The notes below the pieces were generated by a model. That model was given only the letters and a program-made list of their open reading frames with translations, made no database searches and had not been told where the DNA came from. Of a stretch of 64,000 nucleotides of DNA, positions 1 through 10,366 are shown piece after piece. The translations under genes and the position numbers were made by a program. The stretch comes from Margaritispora aquatica (lineage: Eukaryota > Ascomycota > Leotiomycetes > Helotiales > Discinellaceae): contig VJWN01000010.1 of the NCBI GenBank assembly GCA_007644065.1, positions 1,240,001-1,304,000 of the forward strand, written 5' to 3'. Every line of letters starts with the position of its first letter. Position 1 is the stretch's first letter.

Positions 1-24
1 ATACACGTAATTGATTTAACTTAC

Positions 25-606
25 AGTAGCCTTTGCGACGGCCTTAGCGGCTCCATTGACGGCAGACTTTCCAGCCTCAACAGCCTTCTTGGCAACCTCC
101 TTGACAACAGCAGCAGGCTTGGCCTCCTCCTCAGAGTCAGATCCAGAGTCGGAGCTATCATCGCTGTCGGAAGCGGCGGCCTTTGCAGGTGCACTGTCAG
201 AATCGTCCTCGGAGGAATCATCATCGTCTTCCGAAGAAGATGAATCAGAGGAATCAGAGGAAGCTACCTCTTTCTTGGCAGCACCGTTGGTCTTGCCATT
301 GGCCTTAGCAGCAACTGGAGCCTTCTTCACCTCGACCTCCTCCTCGGACTCAGAGTCGGAACTGGCAGAGTCAGAAGCAGGTTCGGATGAATCAGATTCG
401 CTGTCGGACGATGGGGTGGCAGCCTTCTTGACTGGCTTCTTCTCCTTCTTGCCATTGATCTTGGCGGCGGTCTCCTTTGCGATTTGCTTCGACTTAACGG
501 CTGGAGTCTGAGATGGTTTAGTAACAGACGCATTTTTGACAACTGAGGACTTTTTGACCTCTGACTTGGCCTTGCTGCCAGTCTTGGTGTCCTTGGTCTT
601 TGCCAT
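25..606 (-). CDS. Nucleolin/Nsr1-like acidic nucleolar protein, first exon (3' part outside window)
   Basis: The first exon encodes about 194 residues: a Lys-rich start (MAKTKDTKTGSK), then long Ser/Asp/Glu tracts alternating with Lys/Ala/Pro stretches. This is the composition of the N-terminal half of nucleolin/Gar2/Nsr1 and of Nopp140-type proteins, which act in nucleolar pre-rRNA processing. The open frame seems to stop at once after 'ATVS', but that stop lies inside a consensus donor: on the minus strand GTAAGT begins at position 24, right after codon ACT. I therefore end the exon at 25 and expect the RNA-binding domains (if it is nucleolin) to the left of the window. The ATG at 606 is the only sensible start. 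The neighbour NDUFB10 is divergent. Nucleolin-like is preferred over Nopp140 from the N-terminus alone, so the family call is moderate and the coding call strong. Confidence 0.65.
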
Positions 607-1021
607 TGTTGGGGAGGATGATATGATATTGGGGAGTATAGGTAGAATTGATGAAGATTCGAAAGTACTAATGTATTTTCGAATTGATGTTTGGGGATGG
701 GGAAAGAAAAAAATTTGGGCTGGGAAGACGAGCTTTTTATCATGGCGGTAAAGTTCAAAAAAAAATTCTTATCGGCGGGGGAGCTAATCACTATCGGTCG
801 AAGAATGCGCGGTGAGGAGTGGCAGAAAATGTGCTTTCTCCACTAAAGCCTCAGGCCAGAGTTTAAACCGAGGCCAAGGCCAAAAGCATGACTTCAGATT
901 GATCGACCAGAGCCTCAACTCAATTAACGACAGCTTCGGAAACGAGCAATCCACGCGCAACACACCCAATTACCCTCCAGACTCCCCCTACGTCTCAAGG
1001 GCTCAATTGCCATTCTCAATC
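607..1021. promoter_or_regulatory. Divergent intergenic region, nucleolin-like / NDUFB10
   Basis: About 415 bp between two divergent start codons. It holds A/T-rich stretches near 705-770 and no credible ORF. It presumably carries both promoters and 5' leaders. No specific site was recognised. Confidence 0.5.
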
Positions 1022-1437
1022 ATGGCTCCAACTCCCGAATCCGCCGCGTTCCTCGCAAAGAAGCCCACAGTTCCCCCGACTTTCGATGGAGTTGACTACG
1101 ATGACAACAAAGCACTGAAGCAAGCACAAGACGCAATCATTCGGGAACAGTGGGTGAAGTGTATGATGGCACGGTTGGTCAGAGAGGAGCTTGGAAAGTG
1201 CTATTATAGGGAGGGAGTCAATCACTTGGAGAAGTGCGGTGCGCTGAGAGGTTAGTTCTGTCCATTGAGAGCTAGGATATGAAACAGAAGAGCAGGAAGG
1301 CCTATACTCGCAAAGGAAGGATTACTTCAGCACTCAAGATGCTAACTCTGCTACTAGAACGATATTTCGAGCTGCTGAAGGAGTCAAAGATCAAGGGATA
1401 TCTTGCCCAACAACAGAACTACATTTCAAAATCATAG
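1022..1437 (+). CDS. NDUFB10: NADH:ubiquinone oxidoreductase 12 kDa subunit (NDUFB10/PDSW type)
   Basis: Accessory subunit of the membrane arm of mitochondrial complex I. Exons are 1022-1250 and 1358-1437, joined phase 1 (GTTAGT donor, GCTAAC branch at 1341, TAG acceptor), giving 102 residues. The protein starts MAPTPESAAFLAKKPTVPP and contains two Cys-bearing segments (around 'WVKCMMARL' and 'GKCYYREGVNHLEKCG') typical of the fungal 12 kDa subunit. It ends with a charged helix and 'QQQNYISKS'. Length matches the fungal family. An upstream in-frame extension from 812 is open, but the ATG at 1022 matches the family start and sits behind a pyrimidine-rich leader. It lies on the same strand as mL54, another nuclear gene for a mitochondrial protein. 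Confidence 0.9.
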
Positions 1438-1835
1438 GAGGATAGATTTGAGGGTGTACGATGAGGTTAGGTCTGTTTTAGAAGGGATTGATGGACGCAA
1501 CTGGGGCTGGGTATACTGGTCCACCTGAAAGGGAGCAATGCAATGCCGACTCACACTACAAACGTATATGGCCCAATTGAAGCTATGTGTGTGCAATTCT
1601 AGAAAATGTAAATATGGACAACTGTAAGACGATAACTGCATGTCTCTTAGTGGCTAATTTTGTAATTGCGTGAATTTTTAAGCTATTGCTTGTGTCGATC
1701 GTAAAAAGTATTCTGATATTCGCTGCCAACCTGCACTTTCCGACAACCGTACAAAAAAGTCTCGCGACAACCCTCAAAGCTCTCCCATGCAAACCACCGA
1801 ATCCTCAAGTCCACACAGCCAGACCACCCATCACA
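1438..1835. other. Intergenic, NDUFB10 to mL54
   Basis: About 400 bp with no supported ORF. It should hold the NDUFB10 3' end and the promoter and leader of the mL54 gene. Nothing else seen. Confidence 0.4.
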
Positions 1836-2657
1836 ATGATCTGCTCACGCTGCCTCCACCGGGCCTCAACCCTCCGTCCTCTCACGACACAGACCTCGAG
1901 TCTGCTCTCCCGCGCCTTCTCCATCTCCCCACGACACCAGGACCCAGCAGCAGCAACATCCACCTCCGCCGCCCAACCCTTCAGCACACCTCTCACGCCC
2001 TCCCCGAAAGATGCCTCGCTCGGCGCACAACTCAAGACTAAAGTCAAGAACCCTGCGCTACCCGTGTCCAGCTGTCTGGCGGGAACGACATTGAAGGGAT
2101 TGAATTATATGAAGGGGAAGGATGATCCAGTTGCGTTAGCGGAGGAGGAGTATCCTGAGTGGTTGTGGAAGTGTCTCGAGACGAAGGCGAAGGAGGGAGA
2201 TGGAGATGCAGGCGAGGGAGATGCTTTCTGTAGGTTCAATTTCTTCTTCTCCCACCTAGCTGAAGCGTGGTTGATTATTGGGATGAGTTGTGCTATGCGC
2301 CTGTTGAACATAGTCCTCAGTCATGCCCCTACACACGCATTGTTACCTTACTTTTCCTTCGTGTCTTCCTCGCATTGGCATTTCAACTAACACCTCAAAG
2401 CCAAGTCCAAAAAACTCCGTCGTAAAGCCGCCAAGCAGCAGCGCAAACTGGAAGCAGCACGTCTAGCCTCTGGCGACATGTCAGCATACGAGCCCAAGAT
2501 CCCCCTGACACAACAATCCATTGATTTGCCAGGGAACGAGGAGGGCAACTTTGAGGGCGCAATGAAAGCAGATGCTAAGCGGGAGGAGCTACGAGAGGCA
2601 ATGAGGAGAGAGAGGAGAGCAAAGATCAAGGAAGCCAATTTCTTGAAGGGCATGTAG
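1836..2657 (+). CDS. MRPL37: Mitochondrial large-subunit ribosomal protein mL54 (yeast L37)
   Basis: Exons 1836-2229 and 2401-2657 (phase 1; GTAGGT donor, CTAAC branch, AAG acceptor; 171-nt intron) encode 216 residues. The N-terminus (MICSRCLHRASTLRPL, followed by Arg/Ser/Thr-rich sequence) looks like a mitochondrial targeting peptide. The core 'GTTLKGLNYMKGKDDPVAL' followed by 'EEEYPEWLW' is the mL54/L37 family signature. The tail is a strongly basic helix (KSKKLRRKAAKQQRK) and ends 'KEANFLKGM'. The protein is a structural component of the mitoribosome large subunit. The start at 1836 was chosen because it gives a clean targeting sequence; the frame is open upstream. Confidence in the family is high. 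Confidence 0.9.
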
Positions 2658-3460
2658 ATGTGCTGGTACGGTCTAATGCTGAAAAGGCAGCAAATTGACC
2701 TGTTGTTTTTTCAAGAGACGGATCTTTAGAGGTAGAGGCATCTGCTCCTGGAAGATGAAAAGCCTTGAGCTTTAAAGTCGAGAAGAGGGTGGCTGTAAGA
2801 GAAGAGATGTATATTATGGAATACTGTACAATTGTGATATGGTGGCGAAAAGGAATAGAAAGCAGTACAAGACTAAAGAACCCCTACTAATTATACACGT
2901 TGGAGTCTTGCGATAAGGTTCTTGTATCGGCTCAATCGTGACCTCACTCACGCTTCAAGCAATCACTTCACATATGGAAACAAATAGAGATATAATTTCG
3001 ATATTTACTTGATGTTTCCACTCTAAAGAGTATCGCATAGTACTCTAACCCATGATTGTTTCAAGGCAAGCCCAAAGATCGAAATTGCTGGATGTCCAAC
3101 ACATGTAGGTGTTTCGTTTTTACCTCCTGCTAAGCTTGCCCCTGAAGTCCTCTGGCCACAACGCCATGTGGACTATCCAGCTGGGGGACAAGAACCTCGA
3201 TCACAGCCTCGATGATAATGCCCGTTCATGAAAGTTCGTTCTTGCACTTCTTCCTTTTGGCGTGGATGCCATCTTTATCGGACGGTTCAAGTAATGCAGT
3301 TTGCTTACATTTTGGAGTCGAGTGGGCTGCTTGTGGAATATTTCTATGTTGATAACAGAGCTGTAAAAGCAACCACTAACTGGAGAAGCATCGAGATTCG
3401 CCAATTCACTTGAGGTAAGCTTGTAGCACGACCCCGTCTAGAAGTCTTGTACAACACAAT
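2658..3460. other. Convergent intergenic, mL54 / TAF7
   Basis: About 800 bp between two convergent genes. Only short, low-quality ORFs (for example 3228-3413) are present and none resembles a protein family. Likely 3' UTRs and spacer. Confidence 0.4.
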
Positions 3461-5089
3461 CTAGTCATCACCTTCCTCTAGACTGGACTGCTTCAGATTG
3501 ATTTCCAGAGTCAGCTTCTTGATGGTCTCCTCGGCTCTCCGTCTCAAAAGAGGATTTGTTGTCGTCAATAGATTGTTCTTGGCATGTTCTCTCTGTTGCT
3601 CAAGACCAGCAATAATCTCCCGAACCTGTTCCACAAATTGCTTCTTGGCGGCTTCAGCTGGATCTTCCTCATCTGCAGCATCCTCATCATCAGATTCGAA
3701 GGATTCATCCCCGCTATCCTCATCGCCGAACAATGCTTCATCTGCTTCTGCAGGAGTTGAGACAGCGACTTGAGATGGAGTAGCTACCGGAGTGGAAATC
3801 GGAGTTTGCCCCTCAGCTTGATTATCGTTTACTTCTGTTTCAAATGCCGCCATCAGCTCTGCTTCCATATCGTCCTCGGAAAATGGCTCCATCTTAACGC
3901 CAGCATTAACTTGTGTATTATGGCTCAATTGAGCCTGTTCCTGCATGTTACCAAAGTAGCCACCATCATCAGCTTCACCCTCAGCGTCTTCGTCCTGAGA
4001 ATATTGGTCAAGAGCTTGACTCCCTTCAGGACTCCACGCTTGACTCGCACGTCTCTCTTCGGCATCTGGATCGATGATAACATAACTAGAGCTAACCGCA
4101 TTCTCGTCTGCTTTCAGAAGTCTATCAACTTCGGCTTCAACAGCCTCGATCTCGGACTTGTGGATGCGCTTTCGAAACCTGCGTTTTCGAGCAAAGTGCA
4201 TAGGTGGAGTAAGTCCGTGGGGATATTGAAAGGTTTGATGGTTGATTGTGGAAGGAAGAGGTGTCGTTTTCGCGTCCGAATCGGTATTGATTTTTGCATA
4301 TACCCAAAGCATTTGACAGATATCCGCACTCTTCCACCATCCCCTCTTATCCCAACTTTTCATTCCTTCCACAATGCATGGCAAATCCACCAGAGTAGCT
4401 GCGTAAGAGGTTCCTCTGATATTAACACATGCTCTCCTACCATCGCCATGGAAGAACTTTAGATATACATCTGCTCCTCCTTGTTGTTTCGGTATGCCAA
4501 TCTTCCTGTCCGTAATAGCTTGGCGGAGATAGTCGCAATCATCTCCTGGCATCATGCGCAAAATGAATTGATCTTCTCTCGCCGGGTCTATTTCACGATC
4601 GCTAGCCTCCGAATCATAGCCCGATCCTATAATTCTTTGCGGCGGTTTGCCTTTATGTTTGGATTTGATGACAACTGCGCCGAGTGGTGTGTGAGGCGTA
4701 TGTGGAGTGTGTGGTTTGAGGATTGAAGCGCTGGTATTTAATTTGATCTTCTTAGAGCTAGGTCGACCTTCGACATTGATAGTGGAAGTATTGTCCTCAT
4801 CATCATCGCTCTCGTCCTTTGTCCGTTTGCGACTTTCGAGTAACTTTGGGGTTGGTTTTGACGCTCTCCCTGCCTTAGACTTCTTGGGTTTCTCATCGAC
4901 TGCCTTGGGAGTTTGAACAGGAGCTGGTGTTGGAGGGACTGAGCTCTTCTTGTTAACAAACAGGAACTTTGGCTTCGAACCACCAGGAGTCGCAGCCGTA
5001 GGTGTCGCAGCAGGCGGAGAAGCTTGACTGAATCCTGAAGATGTGCCAGTGTTGAGCTTCAATTTGAACCCAGATGGACCGCCAGCCAT
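3461..5089 (-). CDS. TAF7: Transcription initiation factor TFIID subunit 7 (TAF7/TAFII55)
   Basis: A single-exon gene of 542 residues. The TAFII55 N-terminal domain lies at about residues 170-267: it begins 'REDQFILRMMPGDD', continues through 'RKIGIPKQQGG' and 'YAATLVDLPCIVEGMKSW', and ends 'QMLWVYAKI'. Before it is a Pro/Thr/Lys-rich, probably disordered leader with nuclear-localisation-like basic runs. After it come an acidic Asp/Glu region (about 440-480) and a C-terminal coiled-coil-like segment (EQVREIIAGLEQQREHAKNN) matching the fungal/metazoan TAF7 layout. TAF7 is part of TFIID, contacts TAF1 and modulates Pol II initiation. It is divergently paired with a second TFIID subunit gene (TAF3-like) only 314 bp away. 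Confidence 0.93.
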   Translation of the reverse strand: MAGGPSGFKLKLNTGTSSGFSQASPPAATPTAATPGGSKPKFLFVNKKSSVPPTPAPVQTPKAVDEKPKKSKAGRASKPTPKLLESRKRTKDESDDDEDNTSTINVEGRPSSKKIKLNTSASILKPHTPHTPHTPLGAVVIKSKHKGKPPQRIIGSGYDSEASDREIDPAREDQFILRMMPGDDCDYLRQAITDRKIGIPKQQGGADVYLKFFHGDGRRACVNIRGTSYAATLVDLPCIVEGMKSWDKRGWWKSADICQMLWVYAKINTDSDAKTTPLPSTINHQTFQYPHGLTPPMHFARKRRFRKRIHKSEIEAVEAEVDRLLKADENAVSSSYVIIDPDAEERRASQAWSPEGSQALDQYSQDEDAEGEADDGGYFGNMQEQAQLSHNTQVNAGVKMEPFSEDDMEAELMAAFETEVNDNQAEGQTPISTPVATPSQVAVSTPAEADEALFGDEDSGDESFESDDEDAADEEDPAEAAKKQFVEQVREIIAGLEQQREHAKNNLLTTTNPLLRRRAEETIKKLTLEINLKQSSLEEGDD

Positions 5090-5403
5090 TTTGAATACAG
5101 ATAGATGCGAATCTTCGTGGTCAAATTGTTTGTTGTTTTAGAATGGCGTTGGTCGAACGTCTGCAGCAAGGAGCTGTGTAAGGCTGCAGATATGGGGAAA
5201 CATATTTCCGGGTGACTTGGCGGACCAATGACGCAACTTTAAATACCTTCAATTCATTTTTGATAGCCTCGTTATTTGGCTGTGAACCACATGCTTCAAC
5301 TTCTACGAGAAATCCATCTTGGAATCAGGCGAGGCTTGAAATCTATTTAGCTATGATGCAGCTCACGTTATTCCACACTTGATTCTGATTCTCAATAACA
5401 ACA
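5090..5403. promoter_or_regulatory. Bidirectional promoter, TAF7 / TAF3-like
   Basis: 314 bp between the two start codons. It contains A/T-rich stretches around 5230-5285 and no ORF. Both promoters must lie here, so the two TFIID subunits may be co-regulated (inference). Confidence 0.6.
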
Positions 5404-6103
5404 ATGGCATCTCCTCCAGCACTCCACCATTCTCTCATGCGCCCTGTTGTGCTTCATGTTCTACGCGCTGCAGGTTACCACTCAACGCGTTCATCTGTCC
5501 TCGACATCGTGACAGATCTTGCGGCCAGGTACATGTATCTACTTGCGCAATCAACCGCGACTCATGCTGCACTTAACCACAATGAACCTGAACTAGCGCT
5601 CGAAATTTCCGTTCAAGATGTGAGAATGGCGATGCAGGATTGTGGTCTACTTACTCCCGAGAGGACCATGTTACAGCAAGAACGCGATGGCATTGAAGAT
5701 ACTCGAGCAGTAGATGCTTTCATAGAATGGGCAATGGGACCAGCAAACCGTGAAATCCGGAGAGTGGCTTTGGAAGGCATCAATGGCACGGAGGATTATC
5801 TTACTTGTTCGTATGATTGGAACGGTTCTGTTGTTCACCCAATAACAATTTACAGCACTAAAGAAGAAACAAAGTGTAGCTGTGGATGAAGACACGAGAT
5901 ACACAGGAACCGTCCTGGGAAAACCTGCAGAACGGCGTGTTGTTAAGGTCGAGGGTAGTGAGATCAATAGCTTAAAGGAGTGGGCAGAGCGAATGAGGAA
6001 TCCTAAGCCGGAATCATCACTCTCATCTAGTCGAAGGGAAACATCCGAGTTGAGCACATTAGGAGATGAAGAGATGGAGGGCATGGAGGACATGGTTTCA
6101 TGA
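5404..6103 (+). CDS. TAF3: TFIID subunit 3-like histone-fold protein (bromodomain-associated domain)
   Basis: Exons 5404-5806 and 5856-6103 (GTTCGT donor, TTACAG acceptor, phase 1) give 216 residues. Residues about 8-95 form a bromodomain-associated (BTP) histone fold: 'LMRPVVLHVLRAAGYHSTR', then 'VLDIVTDLAARYMYLLAQ', then 'ISVQDVRMAMQDCGLL'. TAF3 uses this fold to dimerise with TAF10 in TFIID. The rest is short and polar: a conserved-looking 'GTVLGKPAERRVVKVEG' and a Ser/Glu-rich end. There is no PHD finger, unlike animal TAF3. TAF8 or an SPT7-like factor also carry BTP folds, but the length and the fold followed by 'LLTPERT' fit fungal TAF3 best. Head-to-head with TAF7. Confidence 0.75.
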
Positions 6104-6227
6104 TTTTGATGGTCCACAATCGCTAAACCTGCATTGCGAAGGCGTTGATGTTTTGGTATGTAAAATACATTGGAATACCCTACAATCAAGGAGTTCCATC
6201 TCATCAGCCAATTCGATGGTTGTTCTC

Positions 6228-6706
6228 TTATACAGATCCCAGACCTTCGTTCTCGGTCCTGCTTCCAGCTCCTCCATCAACTCCAAAACCAGCAGCTCTC
6301 TTCGCCTTGATGGATTCTCTGGCTCCCTGCTGCTCCGCCTTCTGTCTATCCAGGTCGCTCGTCATGCTATCCTGCTCTCCCCAACCGGCATTCTTCTTGT
6401 CAAGTTGTGCCCGCATTACTTCTCCCTCGCTAGGTTCAATCAGTATATGTCATAAATGGAATGGAGATCCAATCACCCAGAAGCTCTCATCTGTTCGCCA
6501 TCGAGATCTTCTTGCTGAGGTCCAACCCGAGAGTTGGGTAGAGTGACATTGCTATCATCAGCATTGTCTTGAGGATGGTCTCCATGACCTGCTGCAGTCG
6601 TGGAGCCAACGGACATCTCTGGCGTAGCACTCGACGAGTCCTTTACATCGCCTGGGCCAAAAGTTGGACCTTTATTCAGAGAGGATTGGTTCTTGGATGC
6701 AGACAT
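6228..6706 (-). CDS. Small conserved-looking protein of unknown function
   Basis: Exons (minus strand) 6706-6477 and 6429-6228, joined phase 2 (GTGATT donor, CCTAG acceptor, 47-nt intron), give 143 residues. The protein is hydrophilic: Ser/Gly/Asp-rich at first (MSASKNQSSLNKGPTFGPGD), then a charged helix-prone half (VMRAQLDKKNAGWGEQDS) and a Gly-rich tail. No signal peptide, membrane segment or recognised domain. Support is the in-frame splice and continuity of composition across it. The weak donor, and a possible further donor at the apparent stop (GTATAA), leave the 3' end uncertain. It converges on the TAF3-like gene with a 124-bp gap. Confidence 0.55.
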
Positions 6707-7184
6707 GGTTTTTGTAGTATGAGTATGACTGAAAATATTATGAGATATTCACCGTTGGCTGAAGTTCTTTGGAAGGTCATTCAGCCTTGCCATTGATTGC
6801 CATTTTGCCATCTTCCAAGCGCTCTAGTTAGTGACGTACGTCGTTGAACCCTTTTCTAAACTCACTCCTTGGTCGCGATGCTTGCACCTCTCGCTTCCCG
6901 CTTTCCCTTCAAGCTTGTGCCCCTCTTCACCCCTCATTGTGGATCTCAGCCTTGCCAAGACCTTACCGTTTCACGTCTACTTCCACGCCTACCTTCAAAC
7001 TTACAACACCATGCCTTAAGTTATTATAAAAGATTCATGTTCCTTTCTATAACAAATTCAAAATCCATTCTCGAACGCAGCTGAAATTATCTCCTGGACC
7101 AAGATTCAAATAGCATCTATATAAAAGAACATTCCTCAGACGATATCTCATTGCTATCAGAAAAGCCCTACGTCCTCTGATACA
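6707..7184. promoter_or_regulatory. Divergent promoter region, unknown protein / palC
   Basis: About 480 bp. It includes a 10-bp palindrome GACGTACGTC near 6832-6841 embedding a CRE-like TGACGT, and pyrimidine-rich leader sequence before the palC start. Short ORFs here are overlapping chance frames. Confidence 0.4.
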
Positions 7185-8663
7185 ATGCCTTTCCCCTTCA
7201 TACTTCCAACAACTTCCTCATTCTCATTTTCTACATACTTTAGCAGCGATTCGCATCCTTCGCTTCCATTGTCTGCTAGCACGTATCGTGGTGTGGTCAG
7301 AGATTCGTTGAAAAAGCACAAGCGACTGCCCCCATCAGAACAGGCATCTCATCTCTCTACAGTTCTGCTCAGCTTGAACAATTATGTCCCGTATTTACTG
7401 GCAATAGATGCTGGTTTAGCAGGTCAACTTGTTGGTGGAGAAGAGGTTGACGTTATTCTCAAGTCAACCCCGGTGGTTGAATGGCGTCCCACTATATCAG
7501 ATACTCAGGTTCCTGGACGAGAAAGTTCAAGGCTCAAGATTCAATCTTTGGAATATGAAATATATTTCGCTTTATCAACTCTCGCCTATACATATACTCG
7601 GCTATCTCGTGTATCGCTTCATCCACTGTATTCGATAGCTTCAGCATCACCAACCAGTGAACAACGCACCCTCGCTATCACAACTGCAACCAAACATCTT
7701 CTCTCGGCAGCATCGATCCACACTTATCTTTCAAACAGAGCAGATTTCATCACAACAGCCCCACCTTGTGTCGATATTAGTCAATCGACTTTCCGAGCCT
7801 TTTCATCACTGGCAATGGCTGAAGCCACACTTCTTGCTGTGCTGAAAGACGATCCATATCCAGCGGCCGTTGCTCAAGACCGAAACAAAAATGACAGGGA
7901 ATGGATGATTAAGGCACCAGAAATTCCAAAAGTTCGAGCACACTTATATGCCCGTCTGTGCCTAGCCGCTGCGGAACATGCAGCAAATGCACATTCCCTT
8001 CTCAGCGCAAGCTCGGGAAAACAGGGCAAAGTTGACCCTGATCTCTTGAGGTACATTGAAGATCTGAGAAGAACAGGGCGTGGAAAAGCATGTCGATTCT
8101 TTGGCATCGATTCTGAACTTGGTGGCCAGACTGGTGCTGGCATCGGTTGGGTTCGCGCCGGTATGCATGAACTCGGTCTAGCTTCGAGAGAGGAAGGAAA
8201 GAAAGGCTCGAGTTTTGGAAGATTCAAGAAGGGTTGGGAGGAGAAGCGAGAAGACAAGAGAGTTGAGAAGGGGACTCAATGGGGATTTGATGCTGGGAAA
8301 ATGGAGGAGAGCAGAGTTCTGGAAATGCTTGACAAGAAATGGTCAAAGATGAATGACACCGTAAGCAATTGAATTTGGACATTGGAGAATTTGCTGATGG
8401 TTTTCCAGATTAACACCCAAGCAATACCATCCTCTGGACCTTTAATGTCCTCTATGCCATCCGGTAGGGAGATTCATGCCCTGAAACCCTTCGTTCCGCC
8501 ATTTCTTGACACATCACTTCTAGAGACCATGCGAGCACCACCAGAACAGCCTGATAATTTTGAAAACAGCGAAAGTTCCGATGATGAGCATGGTCGAAAT
8601 GATCCTGTGGGTGCATTTCCAGGGACGAAGGGTGACTATGCGGGTAGCAGCAATTATTACTGA
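7185..8663 (+). CDS. palC: pH-response regulator protein PalC (BRO1-domain)
   Basis: Exons 7185-8360 and 8409-8663 (GTAAGC donor, TTCCAG acceptor, phase 0) encode 476 residues. PalC is a BRO1-domain protein of the fungal alkaline-pH (Pal/Rim) pathway: it is recruited to the arrestin/ESCRT complex at the plasma membrane and is needed for PacC activation. Evidence is the start [19 protein letters not shown], a BRO1-like helical body (for example 'TAIN'-less but '[20 protein letters not shown]' helix), a Lys/Glu-rich segment, and the family tail across the intron: '[20 protein letters not shown]' followed by '[10 protein letters not shown]'. The second exon is acidic and ends 'GSSNYY'. The next plus-strand gene is a secreted pectate lyase with PacC-like sites upstream. 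Confidence 0.88.
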
Positions 8664-9257
8664 AACCGCTGTAGCCGAAGTTGGCATCCCCCCTTGTGCC
8701 TCCAGGACTTCTAGGGTGAAATACAAACAGTTTCTTGCAACAAATCGATGAGACGATATCAAGCCTCGGAAAACCACGGGCAGGCAGGCAGAGCTTATGA
8801 TAATCAATGACAAATTATATCAAATGTGAAAGGAACCAAGGAAAGCATCTTACATGACGCCGAATATTTTGTAACCAGCTCAGTGCGCGGTTTGATGTTG
8901 ATGGCCAAACTGCTCACGAAAAAGCAAAATCATTCTGAGCTCATTTCTAGCTTTGGAATCGAGCGTGTGTTGTCATTCTCTGAACAGGATACTCTCAGTT
9001 GTGTTCTAACTCCTGACTCTTGACATAGCATATACCTTGATGGCATTTTCTTGATCAATTTCCAAAAGCTCTAGAACCAATAAAACTCTCTCTTGGCTCT
9101 TTTGTTTCAAACCTTATAATTGTGATGACCCTTGACGAACGGCTGTCTCGGTAGGTTCGTCGGGCACATCTACCGCAATGGGAAACATGATCTGACAACG
9201 CTTCCAAGAATTTCCTCTCACGATTCTATTTCGTCGGCCGAAGCAGCCACCCCCAAA

Positions 9258-9878
9258 GCCAAGGCTGGAGAATCACCTTTCTCGAAACCGGGGTTTGCAC
9301 CACGGATTTCCATCAGCTGTTGGAGAAATGCACAACGTCTTAGGATACAATCATTCGGAAAAGGCCGAGTCCCATTTCAGTTCCAAAAGCATTAGCTTGC
9401 AAAGTGGCGGTTGAAACTTCCCTCATTTCGCATTGCCTTTTTGCTTAAATTTAAAGACCTCAGGGCCAAGAAACTGCAAATGTTATTCAACTTCCGCTGT
9501 TTTTCCGTTACACACAGCCAGAATGCCATGCTTTTCATATTAATTGAATTGTGGGAATAACCAAGTATTGCTAGCAGGCGGAGCGGATAGCAATCCACTT
9601 CCAAACATGCCAAGCATTCTCCTGCCAAGCGGAGCGGATATCACTGTCAAATTAAGCATGTTTTACAGTTTTAACAGTTGGGATGACTATTGGATGAACC
9701 TGAGACATCCCACAAAAGGGGCTCTTCCGACCCCTGTTTCTCGTCAAGACTTCCGCATTGGGTCGGTTCTGCCGTTGGAAAACTCGCTTGGCGGAATGAT
9801 GTACCGACTGCTCTGTCTGCTCACTTTCGACCGGACCATAGAACGTTCGGTTGATAGGAGCCAAGTCTCTGGGCCAAG
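9258..9878 (+). promoter_or_regulatory. Cluster of six PacC-type GCCAAG sites
   Basis: GCCAAG, matching the PacC consensus GCCARG, occurs on the plus strand at 9258, 9465, 9609, 9624, 9860 and 9873. All have the same orientation and lie 490-1110 bp upstream of the pectate lyase start. One such hexamer is expected by chance only about once in 4 kb per strand. Function is inferred. Confidence 0.45.
9578..9634 (+). promoter_or_regulatory. Paired CreA-like sites within a repeated GCGGAGCGGATA element
   Basis: GCGGAG fits the CreA consensus SYGGRG and occurs at 9578-9583 and 9629-9634. Each time it is part of the longer repeat GCGGAGCGGATA. The second copy abuts a GCCAAG site. Carbon repression of the downstream pectate lyase is a plausible inference. 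Confidence 0.35.
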
Positions 9879-10366
9879 AGGCGCAGATGATGCTTAGTCT
9901 TTACAACAAACCGAGAGATCCATCAATGGCAGGGTATAATCTCGCATTCAGCCCTGGGTGCGACCATGTTCTAGGGTATATGCCCAACAGTGCGAGTTTC
10001 TCACAACGGCGAAGCTGAAATCAGCACTGTTCTAGGTCCAATGTGCCCATTTTGCGAGCAATTCAGGAAGGAGTTTAATTATTTGCCAAGTACAATCGCA
10101 TAAAAGTCTAAACTGTATCTTATTGCTGTCTTGCATCGAGTCCGAAGCCCGTATGTTGCCCTGTGCGCTACCTTGGACGTGGATTTGAAAGGCAAAGGGA
10201 CATCTATAAAGACTTGCCAGCCGCCCTCCCAAAACATCATCTCATCATCATCTTCTTCAGCTTCTACAGCAATACATTCGTTCTTCCACATTCTTTCCAA
10301 CCAGATCTAGCATCTTTATTTCACTCTTTTTCAAGACTTCCAATCTTTCAAACAACAACATTCACT

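Larger units (their letters stand above)
8664..10366. promoter_or_regulatory. Intergenic and long upstream region of the pectate lyase gene
   Basis: About 1.7 kb with no supported gene; small ORFs on both strands lack splice logic or recognisable composition. The right half probably carries the pectate lyase promoter, with a TATAAA-like box near 10205 and a pyrimidine-rich leader before 10367. PacC-like and CreA-like sites are listed separately. Confidence 0.5.

Noticed and set aside
56..511. Plus-strand Ser/Glu-rich open frame
   Set aside because: It is the complement of the nucleolin-like exon; the acidic Ser codons of that gene mirror into Ser/Glu here.
3201..3413. Small overlapping ORFs between mL54 and TAF7
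   Set aside because: Short, both-strand overlap, no signal peptide, domain or splice support.
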